Assembly (NCBI RefSeq): GCF_000794385.1
Contig: NZ_JTJB01000003.1
Span: 1 to 64,000, forward strand
DNA length: 64,000 nt
Origin: Thermus sp. 2.9
GTDB taxonomy: Bacteria > Deinococcota > Deinococci > Deinococcales > Thermaceae
Reading direction: 5' to 3'
Below, piece after piece: positions 9,899 to 18,782 of the stretch (position 1 is the first letter of the stretch; the number at the start of each line of letters is the position of its first letter). A program made the position numbers and the translations under genes. The notes beneath the pieces were generated by a model that was given only the letters and a program-made list of their open reading frames with translations, had not been told where the DNA came from and searched no databases.

Positions 9899-10608
9899 CT
9901 AAGACCAAGGGGTCTTCCGCCAGGAGGGTGGAAGGGCGCACCAGGCCCCGGCTTTTGAGCTCAAAAAGGAGGTGGTAGACCTCCTCCTCCGGCAGGCCAG
10001 AAAGGAGGGCCACGCTCCGGGCCCGCCGCACCCCGTCCAGGTGCTCCAACACCGCCCAAGCCTCCGGGGGCAGGGGATGGCGGGTGGGGTCTTCCACCAG
10101 GTGAAAGACCTCGTCCGGGTCCACCTGGCCCCGGCGCCACTCGTCCAGGCGTCTCGCCGCTTCCATGAGGGCGGCGTCCGTGTCCAGGGTGTGGGGGAGG
10201 GCCACCTGGCTCCCCTCCGTGAGGGGCTCGGCCAGGACCTCCCCTTCCTTTTCTCCCAAAAGGGTGGCCAGGGCCTCCAGGACCTGGGCCTCCAGGGCCT
10301 CCCTTAGCTCCTCCTCCCCGATGAGGCCGAGCTCCAAGGCCAAGGCCCCCAAGGGGGTGCCGGGGTTTTCCCGGCCCTGGCGCTCCACGAGCTCCTGCAC
10401 TTCCTCCAGGGTGAGGTGGCCGAGGCGCACCAGGTACTCCCCCAGGTGGGGGCCCGGCTCGGTGCGGGCGTAGAGGATGCGCCCGCCCAGGAGGTGGACC
10501 CGGCCGTAGATGCGGCCCTGGAAGGCCACCACGGCGCTTTTCCGCTGGGCGGAAAGGGCTTTTAGGAGTTCGCCCAGGTCCAGTTCCTCGAGGGTGGCCC
10601 GGATCATG

Positions 10609-11586
10609 CTAGAGGAGGGGTTCTGCGGGGGGCGGGTAGCCCAGGTGGCGGTAGGCCCGCTCCGTGGCCACCCGGCCCCGGGGGGTGCGCTTGAGGAGGC
10701 CCTGCTGGATGAGGTAGGGCTCGTGCACCTCCTCCAGGGTCCCGGGGTCCTCCGAAACCGCCGTGGCCAGGGTGGCGAGGCCCACGGGCCCACCCCCGAA
10801 GCGGAGGATGAGGGCCTCGAGGATCTCCCGGTCCCGCTTTTCCAGGCCGAGCTCGTCCAGGCCCAAGGCGGCCAGGGCCTCCTTGGCCCTTTCCGGGGTG
10901 ATGACCCCTTCCCCCGCCACCTGGGCGAAGTCCCGCACCCGGCGGAAAAGCCGCTTGGCGATGCGCATGGTGCCCCGGCTCCGCTTGGCGATCTCCATGG
11001 CGGCCTCTTCCGTGATCTCCACCCCCAGGAGCCCGGCGTCCCGTCGGATCCCTTGGGCGAGCTCTTCCAAGGAGTAGTACTCCAGGTGCTCCACGATGCC
11101 GAAGCGGCTCCTCAGGGGAGCGGTGATGAGGCCGGGGCGGGTGGTGGCCCCGATCAAGGTGAAGCGGGGAAGCTCCAGGCGGATGGTCCGCGCCGCCGGC
11201 CCCTGGCCGATGACGATGTCCATCTTGAAGTCCTCCATGGCCGGGTAGAGGTGCTCCTCCGCTTGGCGGCTCAGGCGGTGGATCTCGTCAATGAAGAGGA
11301 TGTCCCCCTCCTCCAGGGAGTTGGCCAAGATGGCCGCCAGGTCCCCAGGCTTTTCTATGGCGGGCCCCGAGGTGACGCGGAGGTTCACCCCAAGCTCGTG
11401 GGCGATCACGTGGGCCAGGGTGGTCTTGCCCAGGCCGGGGGGGCCAAAGAGGAGGAGGTGCTCCAGGGGTTCCCCCCGGGCCTTGGCGGCCTCGAGGTAG
11501 ACCCTAAGCTTCTTCTTTAGCCTTTCCTGGCCGATGTACTCGTCCAGGGTCTTGGGCCTTAGGGCGAAGTCCGGGTAAACCTCCAC
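10609..11586 (-). CDS. ruvB: Holliday junction branch migration ATPase RuvB
   Basis: RuvB is the hexameric AAA+ motor that, with RuvA, drives branch migration of Holliday junctions. The 325-residue product has Walker A GPPGLGKT near residues 49-56, Walker B FIDEIHRL near 98, sensor GATTRPG and the C-terminal winged-helix DNA-binding region with [14 protein letters not shown]. The start is GTG 11586. It is divergent from panB across 24 bases and followed after one base by the disrupted DUF4388 gene. Confidence 0.96.
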   Translation of the reverse strand: MEVYPDFALRPKTLDEYIGQERLKKKLRVYLEAAKARGEPLEHLLLFGPPGLGKTTLAHVIAHELGVNLRVTSGPAIEKPGDLAAILANSLEEGDILFIDEIHRLSRQAEEHLYPAMEDFKMDIVIGQGPAARTIRLELPRFTLIGATTRPGLITAPLRSRFGIVEHLEYYSLEELAQGIRRDAGLLGVEITEEAAMEIAKRSRGTMRIAKRLFRRVRDFAQVAGEGVITPERAKEALAALGLDELGLEKRDREILEALILRFGGGPVGLATLATAVSEDPGTLEEVHEPYLIQQGLLKRTPRGRVATERAYRHLGYPPPAEPLL

Positions 11587-11610
11587 GCCCTTTCATGATA
11601 GCCTTTTCCC

Positions 11611-12396
11611 GTGCGGCGCACGGTGAAGGAGTTTCGCGAGGCCAAGGGCAAGCGGCTCGTCTACCTCACAGCGTACGATTACCCCACCGCCCGCCTGGCG
11701 GAGGCGGCGGGGGTGGACGCCATTTTGGTGGGGGACTCCTTGGGCATGGTGGTCCTGGGCTACCCCTCCACCGTCCCGGTGAGTCTGGAGGAGATGCTCC
11801 ACCACACCAAGGCCGCCAGGCGGGGGGCGCCCGACACCTTCTTGGTGGCGGACCTCCCCTACCTCTCCTACGCCACCTTGGACCGGGCCTTGAGTGCGGC
11901 GGAGCGCCTCCTTAAGGAGGGCGGGGCCGACGCGGTGAAGCTAGAGGGGGGCGAGGAGGTGGCGGAGATCGTCCGGGGCCTCACCCGGGCCGGGGTTCCG
12001 GTCTTGGGGCACGTGGGCCTCACCCCCCAGACGGCGAGCCAGCTCGGGGGCTATAAGCTCCAGGGCAAGCGGCCCGAGGAGGCGGAGCGCATCCTAAAAG
12101 GTGCCATGGCCTTGGAGGAGGCGGGGGCCTATGGGGTGGTGCTGGAGATGGTCCCCGCCCTCTTGGCCAAGGAGATCACGGGGCGGCTTTCCATCCACAC
12201 CGTGGGCATCGGGGCTGGGCCCTATACGGACGCCCAGGTCCTGGTCTTCCACGACGTGGTGGGGCTTTACGGGGAGTTCAAGCCCCGCTTCGTGAAGCGC
12301 TATTTGGAGGCGGGGAAGCTGATCCAAGAAGCCCTTGTCCAGTACGCCAAGGAGGTGCGGGAGGGGGTTTTCCCCGGCCCTGAGCATAGCTTCTAG
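11611..12396 (+). CDS. panB: 3-methyl-2-oxobutanoate hydroxymethyltransferase
   Basis: PanB transfers a hydroxymethyl group from methylene-tetrahydrofolate to 2-oxoisovalerate to make ketopantoate, the first committed step to pantothenate and coenzyme A. The 261-residue product has the metal- and substrate-binding segments VGDSLGMVVLGY (about 43-54) and VKLEGG (about 110-115), plus GHVGLTPQ. The start is GTG 11611. It is divergent from ruvB and lies just ahead of the RluA-type synthase gene, with only seven bases between them. Confidence 0.95.
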   Translation: MRRTVKEFREAKGKRLVYLTAYDYPTARLAEAAGVDAILVGDSLGMVVLGYPSTVPVSLEEMLHHTKAARRGAPDTFLVADLPYLSYATLDRALSAAERLLKEGGADAVKLEGGEEVAEIVRGLTRAGVPVLGHVGLTPQTASQLGGYKLQGKRPEEAERILKGAMALEEAGAYGVVLEMVPALLAKEITGRLSIHTVGIGAGPYTDAQVLVFHDVVGLYGEFKPRFVKRYLEAGKLIQEALVQYAKEVREGVFPGPEHSF

Positions 12397-12403
12397 CCCT
12401 ACA

Positions 12404-13351
12404 ATGAAGGCCGTGGTGCGCTTTCAGGCGGAAGGGGTGCGCCTGGACCAGGCGGTGGCCGAGGCCTGCGGGGTGAGCCGGGCCCGGGCCCAGGCCTGGA
12501 TTGCCCAGGGCCGGGTGCGGGTGGGGGAACGGGTGGTGGAAAAACCCTCCTACCGCTTGAAGGGGGAAGAGGTCCACGTGGAGCCCCCGGAGGAGCGGCC
12601 CATGGTGGTGCCGGAGGACCTTTCCCCTTCCCCTGCTTTATGAGGACGAGGACCTTCCTGGTCCTGAACAAGCCCCCGGGCCTTCCTCACCCCACCCCGC
12701 CCCTGGGGTCTACACGGGGTACCGTGGTGAACGCCCTTTTTGGGCCGCTATTTGGAGGTTCCGGAAGCCCTTCCCCCCGCTCGGCCTGAACTGGTGCGCC
12801 CGGGCATCGTCCACCGCCTGGACAAGGACACGAGCGGCGTTTTGGTGGTGGCCAAGCACCCGGGGGCGGTGGAGGCCCTCTCCCGCGCCTTCCGCGACCG
12901 GCTCGTGATGAAGCGCTACCTGGCCCTCACCGAGGGACACCCCAAGGAGGGCACCCTCATCGCCCCCATCGGGCGCCACCCGGTGGAGCGGCACAAGATG
13001 CACGTGGGGGGTGTGGCTCCCCGCTACGCCGAGACGGAGTTTAGGATTTTGGCCACCGCCGGGCCCCACGCCTTGGTGGAGGCCAGGCCCCACACGGGGC
13101 GCACCCACCAGATCCGGGTGCACCTGAAGCACCTAAAGGCCCCCATCCTGGGGGATGAGGTTTACGGCAGGAAAAGCCCCCATATCCCCCGCCAGGCCCT
13201 GCACGCCTACGAGCTCCGGATCCCCCATCCCCGCACCGGGCGCATCTTGGAGTTTGTGGCCCCGGTGCCCCCCGATATGGTGCGGGCATGGGGGGCGGTG
13301 GGGGGGGTGTGGCCGGGGGATATTCTCCTGGAAGGGTATACTGGGGCCTAA
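12404..13351 (+). CDS. RluA-family RNA pseudouridine synthase, three frame-altering insertions
   Basis: The N-terminal part (from ATG 12404) is an S4 RNA-binding domain. The C-terminal part (from about 12740) is the catalytic domain with HRLDKDTSGVLVVAK, whose D is the catalytic aspartate, and the ARPHTGRTHQIRVHL motif. Enzymes of this family convert uridine to pseudouridine in rRNA; the target cannot be told here. Three extra bases, at 12621-12623, 12654-12656 and 12737-12741, each shift the frame. Together they return to the starting frame but leave a TGA at 12641. Removing them gives 315 codons, normal for the family. The stop overlaps the following methyltransferase start (TAATG). Confidence 0.82.
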
Positions 13352-14238
13352 TGAGCGCTTCCCAGGCCTTTCCGGTAGCGGAAAGCCTGCCCGAAGAGGC
13401 GGGCCAGCCCCGTCTCTACGTGGGGGACGCTCGGGAGGTGCTTACCCGCCTGCCCGAGGCCTCCGTGCACCTGGTTCTCACCTCACCCCCCTACTGGACC
13501 CTGAAGCGCTACGAGGACATGCCCGGGCAACTGGGCCACGTGGAGGACTACGAAGCCTTCCTGGACGAGCTGGACAAGGTGTGGCGGGAGGTTTACCGGG
13601 TCCTGGCCCCCGGGGGGCGGCTCGTCATCGTGGTGGGGGATGTGGCCGTGGCCCGGAGGCGCTTTGGGCGCCACCTGGTCTTCCCCCTCCACGCCGACAT
13701 CCAGGTGCGCTGCCGGAAGGTGGGCTTTGACAACCTCAACCCCATCCTATGGCACAAGCACACCAACGCCGCCCTCGAGGCGGACCGCCCCGGGTTCTTC
13801 CTGGGCAGGCCCTACGAGCCCGGGGCCATCATCAAGACCGAGGTGGAATACATCCTCATGCAAAGGAAGCCCGGGGGCTACCGCAAGCCCACCCCGGCGC
13901 AGCGGGAGGCCTCCCGCATCCCCAAAGAACTCTTTGCCCGCTGGTTCCGGCAAATCTGGGACGACATTCCCGGGGAAAGCACCAAGGCCCACCCGGCGCC
14001 CTTCCCGTTGGAGCTGGCGGAGAGGCTCGTGCGCATGTTCAGCTTCGTGGGGGATGTGGTGCTAGACCCCTTCGCCGGCACCGGCACCACCCTCATCGCC
14101 GCCGCCAAGTGGGGGCGGAGGGCCCTTGGGGTGGAGCTGGTGCCCCGGTACGCTGAGCTCGCCCAAAGGCGCTTTGCCCAGGAGGTTCCCGGGGGCTCCT
14201 TGGAGGTTTGGGATGGGATCCCAGGACTTGGCCCGTGA
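13351..14238 (+). CDS. Type II DNA methyltransferase (TSPPY, beta-type order)
   Basis: This 295-residue S-adenosylmethionine-dependent DNA methyltransferase has the catalytic motif TSPPY at residues 44-48. The cofactor motif DPFAGTGTT lies at 239-247, so the catalytic motif precedes the cofactor motif as in the beta class. The TSPPY form occurs in N4-cytosine and some N6-adenine enzymes, so the modified base is not certain. It begins within the stop of the pseudouridine synthase gene and its 3' end is overlapped by a gene of unknown family. That layout suggests a type II restriction-modification pair. The recognition site is unknown. Confidence 0.88.
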   Translation: MSASQAFPVAESLPEEAGQPRLYVGDAREVLTRLPEASVHLVLTSPPYWTLKRYEDMPGQLGHVEDYEAFLDELDKVWREVYRVLAPGGRLVIVVGDVAVARRRFGRHLVFPLHADIQVRCRKVGFDNLNPILWHKHTNAALEADRPGFFLGRPYEPGAIIKTEVEYILMQRKPGGYRKPTPAQREASRIPKELFARWFRQIWDDIPGESTKAHPAPFPLELAERLVRMFSFVGDVVLDPFAGTGTTLIAAAKWGRRALGVELVPRYAELAQRRFAQEVPGGSLEVWDGIPGLGP

Positions 14239-14890
14239 GCTGGAGGGGGTGCTGGAAGGACTGATCCACACCTCCTCCCAGGACAGCGGGCGCCAAAACC
14301 GCCTCGCTGACTACCTGATGGGGCGCTTGCGCGCGCGTCTTCCTTCCCACCTTTGGCCCTATCTGGAACCGGAAGTCCAGGTGCCAGGGTTGGCGCGGGA
14401 AAAGGCTTGGGACCTGGGGTTGGTCTACCCGATGGGGCCCACGCTTCCCAAAAAGCCCCGGCTTCTCCTTTCCCTTAAGTCCATTTTGAAAAACCCTTCG
14501 GGCTCCTGGCCCAACCGCTTGGATGACCTGGTGGGGGAGGTTTCCTCGGTGCAGATGCTTTTCCCCGAGGTGGTGGTGGGCTACGTGGTGGTCCTGGACC
14601 ATGGGGCGCCCACCAAGCGAAAGGGCGTCTACAGACAACCTGAAGGGGACGAGCTTTTGCCCATCTATGCTCGCTTCAAGGACGGGCTTGCCGCTTTGGC
14701 GCGAAGGCGGCCCCCCCTTTGGGCCCAGGGGCTGGTGGAGGCCCATTGGGTCTTGGAGATAGATACAAGGAAACGGCCGCTTTTGCAAAACCCCCAGGAA
14801 ACGGCCCGTGCGGGCGAGGCCTTTTTAGACCTTTTGGTGGGGGCCTTGCGCCAGCGGGAGCCCCTGCTTTTCCTAGGCCAGGGCCAGTAG
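14213..14890 (+). CDS. Possible type II restriction endonuclease partner of the methyltransferase
   Basis: This is a 225-residue protein I do not recognise. Its position is the main clue: it starts 26 bases inside the methyltransferase gene on the same strand, as restriction endonucleases often do. The segment AWDLGLVYP followed about 12 residues later by LLLSLKSIL could be a variant PD-(D/E)xK core with D and a S-x-K, but this is inference. ATG 14213 is preferred; the frame is open further upstream inside the methyltransferase. The 3' end overlaps the convergent lysN by 18 bases. Confidence 0.55.
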   Translation: MGSQDLARELEGVLEGLIHTSSQDSGRQNRLADYLMGRLRARLPSHLWPYLEPEVQVPGLAREKAWDLGLVYPMGPTLPKKPRLLLSLKSILKNPSGSWPNRLDDLVGEVSSVQMLFPEVVVGYVVVLDHGAPTKRKGVYRQPEGDELLPIYARFKDGLAALARRRPPLWAQGLVEAHWVLEIDTRKRPLLQNPQETARAGEAFLDLLVGALRQREPLLFLGQGQ

Positions 14891-16066
14891 CCCCTTTAGC
14901 GCCCTGCCCAGGCGGCGCACGCCCTCTTCTATGCGCGCTCGGTCCATGGTGGCGTAAGAGAGCCTCAGGGTGTTCTCCCCGCCCCCGTTGGCGAAGAAGG
15001 GGCCTCCGGGCACAAAGGCCACGTTTTCCTCTATGGCCCGTTGGAAGAGGCGCTCGGCGGAAAGCCCCTCGGGTAGCGTCATCCAGACGAACATCCCACC
15101 CTGGGGCCGGGTGTAGCGGACCCCCTCGGGCATCTCCCGGTCCAAGGCGGAAAGCATGGCCAGGGCCTTTTCCCGGTAGGTCCTGCGGATGAGGGCGAGG
15201 CGCTCGGAAAAGCCCTCCTGCACCAGGGCGTGGACCAGCATCTGGTTGAGGACGGGGGTGTGGAGGTCGGACCCCTGCTTGGCCTGGGTGAGCTTGCGGA
15301 TGGCCTCGAGGTTCCCGGCCGCAAAGGCCACCCGGAGGCCCGGCGCGAGGATTTTGGAAAAGCTTCCCAGGTAAATGACCCCCGGGTAGCCCGCCTGCCG
15401 GGCGAGCTCAAAGAGGCTGGGAAGCCTGCTTTCCCCAAAGTAGAGCTCCCGGTAGGCGTCGTCCTCCACCACCACCAGGCCCCGTTCCATGGCCATGGCC
15501 AGGAGGCGCTGGCGGGCGGGAAGGGGCATGAGGCCCCCCGAGGGGTTTTGGAAGGAGGGGATGAGGTAGAGGAAGCGGGGGCGCTCCCGCTTCAGGACCT
15601 CCTCCAAGGCCTCCAGGTCCGGCCCCTCCTCCCCAGTGGGCGCGGTGAGGAAGCGGGGGCCATAGGGGCGGAAGGCCTGGATGGCCCCCATGTAGCTGGG
15701 GGCTTCCAGGAGGAGGGGGCTTCCCTCGTCCAGGAAGACCTTGCCCAGGAGGTCTAGGGCCTGCTGGCTTCCCGTGGTGATGAGGACCTCCTCCGGGTTG
15801 AGGCCGAGCCAGTCCGCCACCCAGGCCCTAAGGGGAAGGTAGCCCTCCGTGGGGCCATACTGCAAGGCCACCTCCCCCTTTTCCCGCAAGATGGCCGCCA
15901 CCTTTTCCGCCGCCAGGTCCTTGGGGAAGAGGTCGGGGGCGGGAAGCCCCCCGGCGAAGCTGATGACCCCCGGGCGCTGGGTGAGCTTGAGGAGCTCCCG
16001 GATGGTGGAGGCCTGGATGCGGCCCGCCCTTTCGCCGAAAAGGGTACTCCAGTCCAGGGTTCTCAC
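14873..16066 (-). CDS. lysN: 2-aminoadipate aminotransferase LysN
   Basis: This is a 397-residue fold-type I PLP aminotransferase closely resembling T. thermophilus LysN, which makes 2-aminoadipate in the AAA lysine pathway and also accepts branched-chain and aromatic amino acids. Visible signatures are the ITTGSQQALDLLGKVFLDEG cofactor-contact region, LIPSFQNPSGG, VVEDDAYRELYFG and the PLP lysine in GSFSKILAPGLR. The terminal FANGGGENTLRLSYA is typical of the family. It follows dgt by 16 bases, probably in the same transcript. Confidence 0.88.
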   Translation of the reverse strand: MRTLDWSTLFGERAGRIQASTIRELLKLTQRPGVISFAGGLPAPDLFPKDLAAEKVAAILREKGEVALQYGPTEGYLPLRAWVADWLGLNPEEVLITTGSQQALDLLGKVFLDEGSPLLLEAPSYMGAIQAFRPYGPRFLTAPTGEEGPDLEALEEVLKRERPRFLYLIPSFQNPSGGLMPLPARQRLLAMAMERGLVVVEDDAYRELYFGESRLPSLFELARQAGYPGVIYLGSFSKILAPGLRVAFAAGNLEAIRKLTQAKQGSDLHTPVLNQMLVHALVQEGFSERLALIRRTYREKALAMLSALDREMPEGVRYTRPQGGMFVWMTLPEGLSAERLFQRAIEENVAFVPGGPFFANGGGENTLRLSYATMDRARIEEGVRRLGRALKGLLALA

Positions 16067-16082
16067 TTACCCATTCTACGCC

Positions 16083-17213
16083 TTAGGGGAAAAGGCGGCG
16101 GTAAGCTTCCAGGGCGTAGCGGTCCGTCATGCCGGCGATGTAGTCGCACACCGCCCGCTCCAGGCCCTCCTCGAGGATGCGCCCCTGCACCTCCTTGGGC
16201 AGGGTTTCCGGGTAGCGGGTGTAGGCGCGGAAAAGCCCTTCCAGGGCGGTTTCGGCCTTGAGCCTTTCCCGAAGCACCTCGGGGTGGCGGTAGAAGCGCT
16301 CAAACAAGAAAGCCTTTAGCTCTTTGAGCGCCGCTTCCGCCTCCTCCGTGAGGGTGGCGAGGCGGCTGGGATGGTGGCGCACCGCCTCGGCGCTGTGCAC
16401 CTGGGCCCTTTCCAGGCGGGCGTGGGTGGCCTCAATGGCGGCGGTGATGAAGTAGCCCAAAAGTTGCCGCACCAGAACCCGCCGCTCCAACTCGGGAAGC
16501 CGCAGGAGGTCCAGCCCTTCCTCCTGGGCCAGGGCCTTGAGGAGGGGGACGTCCAGAAGCTCCTCCGGGCGCAAAAGCCCCGCCCTTAGCCCGTCGTCCA
16601 GGTCGTGGGCGGCGTAGGCGATGGCGTCGGAGAGGTCCACCACCTGGGCCTCGAGGGTGCCCTGCCCTTGGTACTGTTCCTTGAAGCCCGGGACATAGGC
16701 GGCCTCGTGGGTGGCGATCCCCTCCAGGACCTCGTAGGTCAGGTTGAGGCCGCGGAAGCCGGGGTAGCGCACCTCCAAGTGGGTGAGGATGCGCAGGGCC
16801 TGGGCGTTGTGCTCAAAGCCCCCGTGGTCCTTCATGAGCTCGTGCAGGACCTTTTCTCCCGTGTGGCCGAAGGGGGGGTGGCCCAGGTCGTGGGAGAGGG
16901 CGATGGCCTCGGTGAGGTCCTCGTTGAGGCCTAGGGCGCGGGCGATGGAGCGGGACACCTGGGCCACCTCCAGGGTGTGGGTGAGGCGGGTGCGGTAGTA
17001 GTCCCCGGCCCAACCGGGAAGCACCTGGGTCTTGTACTCCAGGCGGCGGAAGGCGGTGGTGTGGAGGATGCGGTCCCGGTCCTTCTGGTAGGGGGTGCGG
17101 AAGGAGGACTCGGGCTCGGGGTGCATGCGCCCCCGGGTGTCCCTGGCCTTTTGCGCATAGGGGGCGAGGCGGGCGGCCTCCAGCTCCAGAAGGGTTTCCC
17201 GGGGGAAGAGCAT
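16083..17213 (-). CDS. dgt: Deoxyguanosinetriphosphate triphosphohydrolase-like protein (dNTPase)
   Basis: This 376-residue HD-domain phosphohydrolase of the dGTPase family splits deoxynucleoside triphosphates into deoxynucleoside and triphosphate and helps hold dNTP pools. The HD metal ligands are seen in RLTHTLEVAQ and in SHDLGHPPFGHTGE, followed by VDLSDAIAYAAHDLDD. It closely resembles the Thermus enzyme known to act on several dNTPs. The start ATG abuts the fabF stop directly, so a nucleotide-pool gene is co-transcribed with fatty-acid synthesis genes. Confidence 0.9.
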   Translation of the reverse strand: MLFPRETLLELEAARLAPYAQKARDTRGRMHPEPESSFRTPYQKDRDRILHTTAFRRLEYKTQVLPGWAGDYYRTRLTHTLEVAQVSRSIARALGLNEDLTEAIALSHDLGHPPFGHTGEKVLHELMKDHGGFEHNAQALRILTHLEVRYPGFRGLNLTYEVLEGIATHEAAYVPGFKEQYQGQGTLEAQVVDLSDAIAYAAHDLDDGLRAGLLRPEELLDVPLLKALAQEEGLDLLRLPELERRVLVRQLLGYFITAAIEATHARLERAQVHSAEAVRHHPSRLATLTEEAEAALKELKAFLFERFYRHPEVLRERLKAETALEGLFRAYTRYPETLPKEVQGRILEEGLERAVCDYIAGMTDRYALEAYRRLFP

Positions 17214-18440
17214 CTAGACCCGCTTGAAGAGGAGAACGGCGTTGTGGCCGCCAAAGGCGAAGGAGTTGGAAAGGGCGTAGTCCACCTTTGCTTCCCGAGG
17301 CTCGGGGACGAAGTCCAAGTCCAGCTCAGGGTCGGGGTCTTCCAGGTTGAGGGTGGGGGGGATTACCCCGTGATAAAGCGCCTGCACCGTGGCGATGGCC
17401 TCCACCGCTCCCGCCGCCCCCAGGAGGTGGCCGATCATGCTCTTGGTGCTGGAAACCATGAGGCGCTTGGCGTGCTCCCCGAAGACCTGCTTGATGGCTA
17501 ACACCTCCGCCCTATCCCCCACAGGGGTGGAGGTGCCGTGGGCGTTGATGTAGCCCACGGCCTCGGGGGGCACCTGGGCGTCCTCGAGGGCCCGCTTCAT
17601 GGCCAAGGCGGCCCCCTTCCCTTCGGGGTGGGGCTCGGTGATGTGGTGGGCGTCAGCGCTCCGGCCGAAGCCCACGATCTCGGCGTAAATCCTGGCTCCC
17701 CGCTTTTGGGCGTGCTCGTACGCTTCCAGGACCAGGACCCCGGCTCCTTCCCCCATGACGAACCCGTCCCGGCTTAGGGTGAAGGGGCGGCTCGCCTTAT
17801 GGGGCTCCTCGTTCCGGGTGGAAAGGGCCCGCATCACGGCGAAGGCCCCGATGGCCATGGGGGTGATGGCCGCCTCCGTCCCCCCGGCAATGACCACGTC
17901 CGCCTCCCCCAGCTGGATCATGCGGAAGGCCTGGCCGATGGCGTCCGAGCCGGTAGCGCAGGCGGTGACGGCGGTGGTGGAAGGCCCCATGAAGCCGTAG
18001 CGCATGGCGATGTGGGCCGAGGCCATGTTGGCGATCATCATGGGGATGAAGAAGGGGCTGATGCGGTTGGGGCCCCTTTCTAGGAAGACCTTGCTCTGCG
18101 CTTCCCAGGTTTCCATGCCCCCGATGCCCGTGCCCACCAAGGTGCCCACCCGCTCGGGGTTCAGCGTCCCCGGTTCCAGCCCGGCGTCCTTGAGGGCCAG
18201 CTCGGCGGCGATGAGGGCGTACTGGGCGAAGCGGTCCAGGCGCTTGATCTCCTTCTTGTCCAGGTAGGCTTCCGCGTCCACGTCCACCTCGGCGGCGATG
18301 CGCACGGGGAGCGCCGAGGCGTCAAACCGGGTGATGGTGCGGACCCCGCTTTTACCCTCCAGTTGGGCTTTGTGGAAGGCCTCCTGGCCCACCCCGATGG
18401 GGGTAAGGGCCCCGAGGCCGGTGACCACCACGCGTCGCAT
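17214..18440 (-). CDS. fabF: 3-oxoacyl-ACP synthase II
   Basis: FabF condenses malonyl-ACP with a growing acyl-ACP. The 408-residue product shows the Cys-His-His triad: C in [14 protein letters not shown] (about residue 165), H in [12 protein letters not shown] and H in [13 protein letters not shown] start at ATG 18440 because [16 protein letters not shown] is the conserved N-terminus; an in-frame extension to 18482 reads through the promoter region. A -10-like TATACT lies just upstream, so the gene may have its own leaderless transcript as well as reading from acpP. Confidence 0.96.
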   Translation of the reverse strand: MRRVVVTGLGALTPIGVGQEAFHKAQLEGKSGVRTITRFDASALPVRIAAEVDVDAEAYLDKKEIKRLDRFAQYALIAAELALKDAGLEPGTLNPERVGTLVGTGIGGMETWEAQSKVFLERGPNRISPFFIPMMIANMASAHIAMRYGFMGPSTTAVTACATGSDAIGQAFRMIQLGEADVVIAGGTEAAITPMAIGAFAVMRALSTRNEEPHKASRPFTLSRDGFVMGEGAGVLVLEAYEHAQKRGARIYAEIVGFGRSADAHHITEPHPEGKGAALAMKRALEDAQVPPEAVGYINAHGTSTPVGDRAEVLAIKQVFGEHAKRLMVSSTKSMIGHLLGAAGAVEAIATVQALYHGVIPPTLNLEDPDPELDLDFVPEPREAKVDYALSNSFAFGGHNAVLLFKRV

Positions 18441-18446
18441 GGGCGC

Positions 18447-18497
18447 AGTATACCGCCAAAAGGAAAGCGCCGGACGGGCCAAATCCCCAAAACCCGC
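18447..18497 (-). promoter_or_regulatory. Putative fabF promoter and hairpin between acpP and fabF
   Basis: On the minus strand TATACT (18452-18447) ends six bases before the fabF ATG, the spacing of a leaderless start; no good -35 box is seen. Just upstream, GCGCCGG-x-CGGG and CCCG-x-CCGGCGC at 18467-18502 can pair into a stem with one mismatch. This could be a partial terminator between acpP and fabF, which would set the ratio of the two. Confidence 0.4.
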
Positions 18498-18509
18498 CCG
18501 GCGCCCCCC

Positions 18510-18755
18510 TTAAGCCCCTAGCTTGCCCTTGATGTAGGCCACCGCGTCCTTCACGGTGCGGATCTTCTCCGCCTCCTCGTCGGAAATCTCCAAGCCGAAC
18601 TCGTCCTCCAGGCCCATGATGAGCTCCACGGTGTCCAGGGAGTCCGCGCCCAGGTCCTCAATGAAGCGGGCCTCGAGGGTGATCTTCTCCGGCTCCACCT
18701 GGAGCTTGTCCGCGATAACCGCCTTGACCTTTTCAAAGATTTCCTGCTCCGTCAT
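18510..18755 (-). CDS. acpP: Acyl carrier protein
   Basis: This is an 81-residue acidic acyl carrier protein. The phosphopantetheine serine is S39 in the [10 protein letters not shown] motif. It carries acyl chains between the fatty-acid synthase enzymes encoded on both sides. ATG 18755 is preceded by a GGGAGG ribosome site; an upstream in-frame start at 18782 is not supported. Confidence 0.96.
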   Translation of the reverse strand: MTEQEIFEKVKAVIADKLQVEPEKITLEARFIEDLGADSLDTVELIMGLEDEFGLEISDEEAEKIRTVKDAVAYIKGKLGA

Positions 18756-18782
18756 GAAAACCTCCCTGGGGGATTTTACCAC

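Larger units (their letters stand above)
7403..10607 (-). pseudogene. DUF4388 plus receiver-domain protein, split by two insertion sequences
   Basis: This gene is in three pieces: 10607-9904 (N-terminal DUF4388 region and middle), 8995-8981 (five codons) and 7715-7403 (receiver-like C-terminus). Taking out the IS5 and IS256 elements and one copy of each target duplication joins them into exactly 344 codons with no stop, reading LAEDPLVLVLAESGVVRRLL across both junctions. The receiver domain is degenerate: the acidic pair is AES and the phospho-aspartate position reads VIVQGE, while the KP near the end is kept. DUF4388 proteins of this type usually act in gliding, pilus or signalling output. 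The start ATG lies one base after the ruvB stop, so the gene is coupled to ruvB. As it stands it is inactive. Confidence 0.85.

Noticed and set aside
12740-13351. A separate short pseudouridine synthase gene
   Set aside because: It is the catalytic domain of the gene that begins at 12404; the gap holds three one-base insertions, not a gene boundary.
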